This document shows positions 5,210 through 7,099 of a DNA stretch of 7,099 nucleotides, piece after piece (the stretch's first letter is position 1; each line of letters opens with the position of its first letter). The notes under the pieces were generated by a model, which was not told where the DNA came from, did no database searches, and saw nothing but the letters and a program-made list of their open reading frames with translations. The DNA comes from Verrucomicrobiales bacterium (GTDB lineage: Bacteria > Verrucomicrobiota > Verrucomicrobiia > Limisphaerales > UBA11320), in contig DMJJ01000512.1 of the NCBI GenBank assembly GCA_003452185.1, positions 1 through 7,099 of the forward strand. The letters run 5' to 3'. The position numbers were made by a program, and so were the translations under genes.

Positions 5210-7099
5210 TCAGGGGGCGGGGGTCACGAGCCTGAAATAGAGTCCTCGGGTCCGGGTGGGGATCTGGATCCAGATCGAGGTCATCTGGGTGACGGGAGTG
5301 GCCGCCGAGGTCATCCCGGTCGCGGTCCACGTCGCGGGGCGAAGGGTGGGGCTCGACTCGACGGCGTAGGAGGCTCCTGCCACGGCTTCAAATTCGATCA
5401 CCGCATCCCCCGTAGAGCCGATACTGATGCCGGCGATGCGCGGGGTCCCGAGCCGCCCGGGGCCGGGGGCCGAGGCCACCCAGTTCACGGGGTCGTTTGC
5501 GAAGCCCTCGAGCTTCACCCGGTGAAGGCATTTCCCAAGCCCGTCGGTCCCCGTGGGCCAGGGGGCGGCATCGCCGTACTGAAGCCGTTCGACAAGGATC
5601 GTCGGGAGAAAGCCGGCGTCGGGGTGAGGCGGCACCTGGACCGGATCGGGCTTCACCAGATCGATCGTCCCTCCGGAATTCGTCAGCTTCCCTTTCCACG
5701 GGCCCAGGAGAAGGGTGTCGGCGGGAAGGGCGTATTTGGCCCGGAACGCCGCGGCCTGTGCCGTGTCGGTGTCGGGGTTGAACCCGACGATCAGGATGTG
5801 GGCCTCGGGCTGAGCCGTCATGAGACGGGGAAACTGGTAGGTCACCACGCCGGCGAGGCTCCAGCTGTTGGTCGGAGCGCCCGGGAGGATGTTCTCCGTC
5901 GCGAGGTCGTAGAGGCGGACCGCGGCCCCGGTGATGTTGTACAGCTCGACGTACTCATCCAGGATGTTGTCGTTGGTGCCGACATCCGTCGGGTGATACA
6001 TGACCTCCCGGATGACGAGGGGTCCGACGGCAGGATAGGCGTTGGCCTTCCCCTTCCCCTGCCGGAACTGGTCGACAACCACGGGGGCATCGACACCAAA
6101 GGTCCGCTGCGACATCGCCACGAACTCCTCCCCGATCGAGGTGACATAGCGACCAAAGGAGACGCCGTTCTGTCCCCCGCCAAACTTGACCTCACCCCGC
6201 CCTCCCAGGAGGTTGCCGGCGCTGTCGGCCGAGTACAGCTGGCAGGAGTCGCCGTGAGCGGAGTTGAAGGTGAAGTTCGGATAGGCGGGGTTCGAGTTCC
6301 TGAAGGCGTTTTCGTACACGACGTAGTAGCCCCCGGCCGGCACGATTGTGTTGGGGGGAAACTGGTACCGCTTCGGCGTGTTGCGGCTGTTGCTCATCCA
6401 CCAGTATCCGATGTTCACGGGAACCGGGGTCGGGTTGAAAAGCTCGACGGCATCCTCCAGGGGCGGGTCGGTGTGCGTCAGGATCTCGTTCACGACCACG
6501 TTGGTGATCGGCTGGAAGTTGCTTATTCCAGGGCTCGGCTTCGCGAGGAACTGGATCGAGCTGCTGCCGTCGGGGAGCCGCCCCTGGGAGATATCAATGG
6601 ACTGGGCCCCGAAGATCACGCGATCGAGCAGGGTGATGGGATTCGTCATGTAGAGGGTGATGGTCTCCCCGGCACTCCCGATCTTGAAATCGAGATGGTT
6701 CGGATCGGACTTCGCGAGGTTCGAGGCGAAGAACTCAAGGTACTCGTCCGGCGCGATGAACGAAAGGGCCCGGATCGGCCGGTTGGTGAGGGGAAAGGAG
6801 GTCTTGTCGGTGAACACCAGGCCGCCGAGCGACACCGGGAGCGGGTCGGTGTTATACAGCTCGATCCAGTCATCCCCCGTGGAGGGGCGGGCCATCCATT
6901 CGTTGATCCGGAGGTTGATCTGGTTTCCCACTGGCTGAGCGGTGTTGGCGAGAGCGGGGGTGGGTCGGGTCAGCACCCAGGGGGAGGCCGATCCGCCGTT
7001 GGGCATGCGGCCGATCGAGTAGTCCGCCGGCTGCAGCCCGAACTTGAGCGAGTCGAGGAGCGTCGTGCCGGAGTTTCCGTACAACCCGACCTCCTCGCC
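5210..7099 (-). CDS. Multi-domain lamin-tail (LTD) protein, C-terminal part
   Basis: The reading frame is open through the right edge, so the N-terminus is missing; 629 residues are visible. The TTG at 7084 is unlikely to be the true start, because the preceding codons continue the domain. Counting from the edge, I see the end of one lamin-tail domain (1 to about 47), a second (about 61-192), a third (about 200-340) and a fourth (about 360-545). The marker is an INEW/VNEI/IREV strand followed by a WIELYN, AVELFN or YVELYN strand, with later segments such as LLDRVIFGAQ. The last 75 residues form a beta-rich domain (VIEFEAVAGASYAVESS, then LYFRLV) typical of C-termini of verrucomicrobial secreted proteins. 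Such proteins are usually large, exported and often carry a CotH-kinase domain upstream; neither that domain nor a signal peptide is visible here. The function is unknown, perhaps surface or matrix binding. It converges on the kinase gene. Confidence 0.85.
   Translation of the reverse strand, partial: GEEVGLYGNSGTTLLDSLKFGLQPADYSIGRMPNGGSASPWVLTRPTPALANTAQPVGNQINLRINEWMARPSTGDDWIELYNTDPLPVSLGGLVFTDKTSFPLTNRPIRALSFIAPDEYLEFFASNLAKSDPNHLDFKIGSAGETITLYMTNPITLLDRVIFGAQSIDISQGRLPDGSSSIQFLAKPSPGISNFQPITNVVVNEILTHTDPPLEDAVELFNPTPVPVNIGYWWMSNSRNTPKRYQFPPNTIVPAGGYYVVYENAFRNSNPAYPNFTFNSAHGDSCQLYSADSAGNLLGGRGEVKFGGGQNGVSFGRYVTSIGEEFVAMSQRTFGVDAPVVVDQFRQGKGKANAYPAVGPLVIREVMYHPTDVGTNDNILDEYVELYNITGAAVRLYDLATENILPGAPTNSWSLAGVVTYQFPRLMTAQPEAHILIVGFNPDTDTAQAAAFRAKYALPADTLLLGPWKGKLTNSGGTIDLVKPDPVQVPPHPDAGFLPTILVERLQYGDAAPWPTGTDGLGKCLHRVKLEGFANDPVNWVASAPGPGRLGTPRIAGISIGSTGDAVIEFEAVAGASYAVESSPTLRPATWTATGMTSAATPVTQMTSIWIQIPTRTRGLYFRLVTPAP

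Noticed and set aside
1..7099. Defence system, CRISPR array, insertion sequence, prophage or tRNA
   Set aside because: No regularly spaced repeats, transposase or integrase motifs, cloverleaf structures or known defence domains were found on either strand.

Overview
This is a GC-rich bacterial window. It holds four tightly overlapping plus-strand genes, a separate plus-strand kinase gene, and a convergent minus-strand gene that runs off the right edge. The most likely source is a member of the Verrucomicrobiota or a PVC relative. The clues are a secreted-type protein with several lamin-tail domains and the C-terminal domain often seen at the ends of such proteins in that phylum, a Hanks-type kinase with an N-terminal four-cysteine knuckle, and a b6-type cytochrome b fused to cytochrome c domains. 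This assignment comes from remembered family habits, not from a database comparison.

Left part (1-3979). The 3' part of a PilT/PilU-family type IV pilus retraction ATPase overlaps by 8 bases a Rieske iron-sulfur protein that starts with TTG. The Rieske gene overlaps by 4 bases (ATGA) a 608-residue polypeptide. That polypeptide joins a cytochrome b6-like part, a subunit IV-like part and two c-type heme domains. Its gene overlaps by 38 bases (or 20, if the second ATG is used) a small alpha/beta-hydrolase esterase. Rieske and cytochrome b/c together would form a complete two-gene quinol:cytochrome c oxidoreductase (complex III type). It would oxidise quinol, probably menaquinol, on the outer face of the membrane and pass electrons through the Fe-S cluster to the fused c hemes. 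The overlaps imply co-transcription and translational coupling. The ATPase and esterase look like operon passengers, not parts of the complex.

Middle part (3980-5209). A 66-base gap carries a possible sigma70-like promoter just ahead of a soluble serine/threonine protein kinase (4046-5044). After the kinase comes a 165-base non-coding stretch where the two convergent genes meet. It contains a 20-base-period direct repeat and three consecutive palindromic elements, and looks like a composite intergenic repeat or an unconventional two-way transcription end.

Right part (5210-7099, minus strand). This is the C-terminal 629 residues of a larger, probably exported protein with about four lamin-tail domains and a terminal beta-sandwich-like domain. 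Its N-terminus lies beyond the window.

I found no RNA genes, CRISPR arrays, insertion sequences or phage genes. The most notable content is the unusual complex III architecture: a single-chain b6/IV/diheme-c protein with a b6-type heme spacing, no heme c(i) cysteine, and a Rieske partner whose cluster pocket suggests a lowered redox potential.
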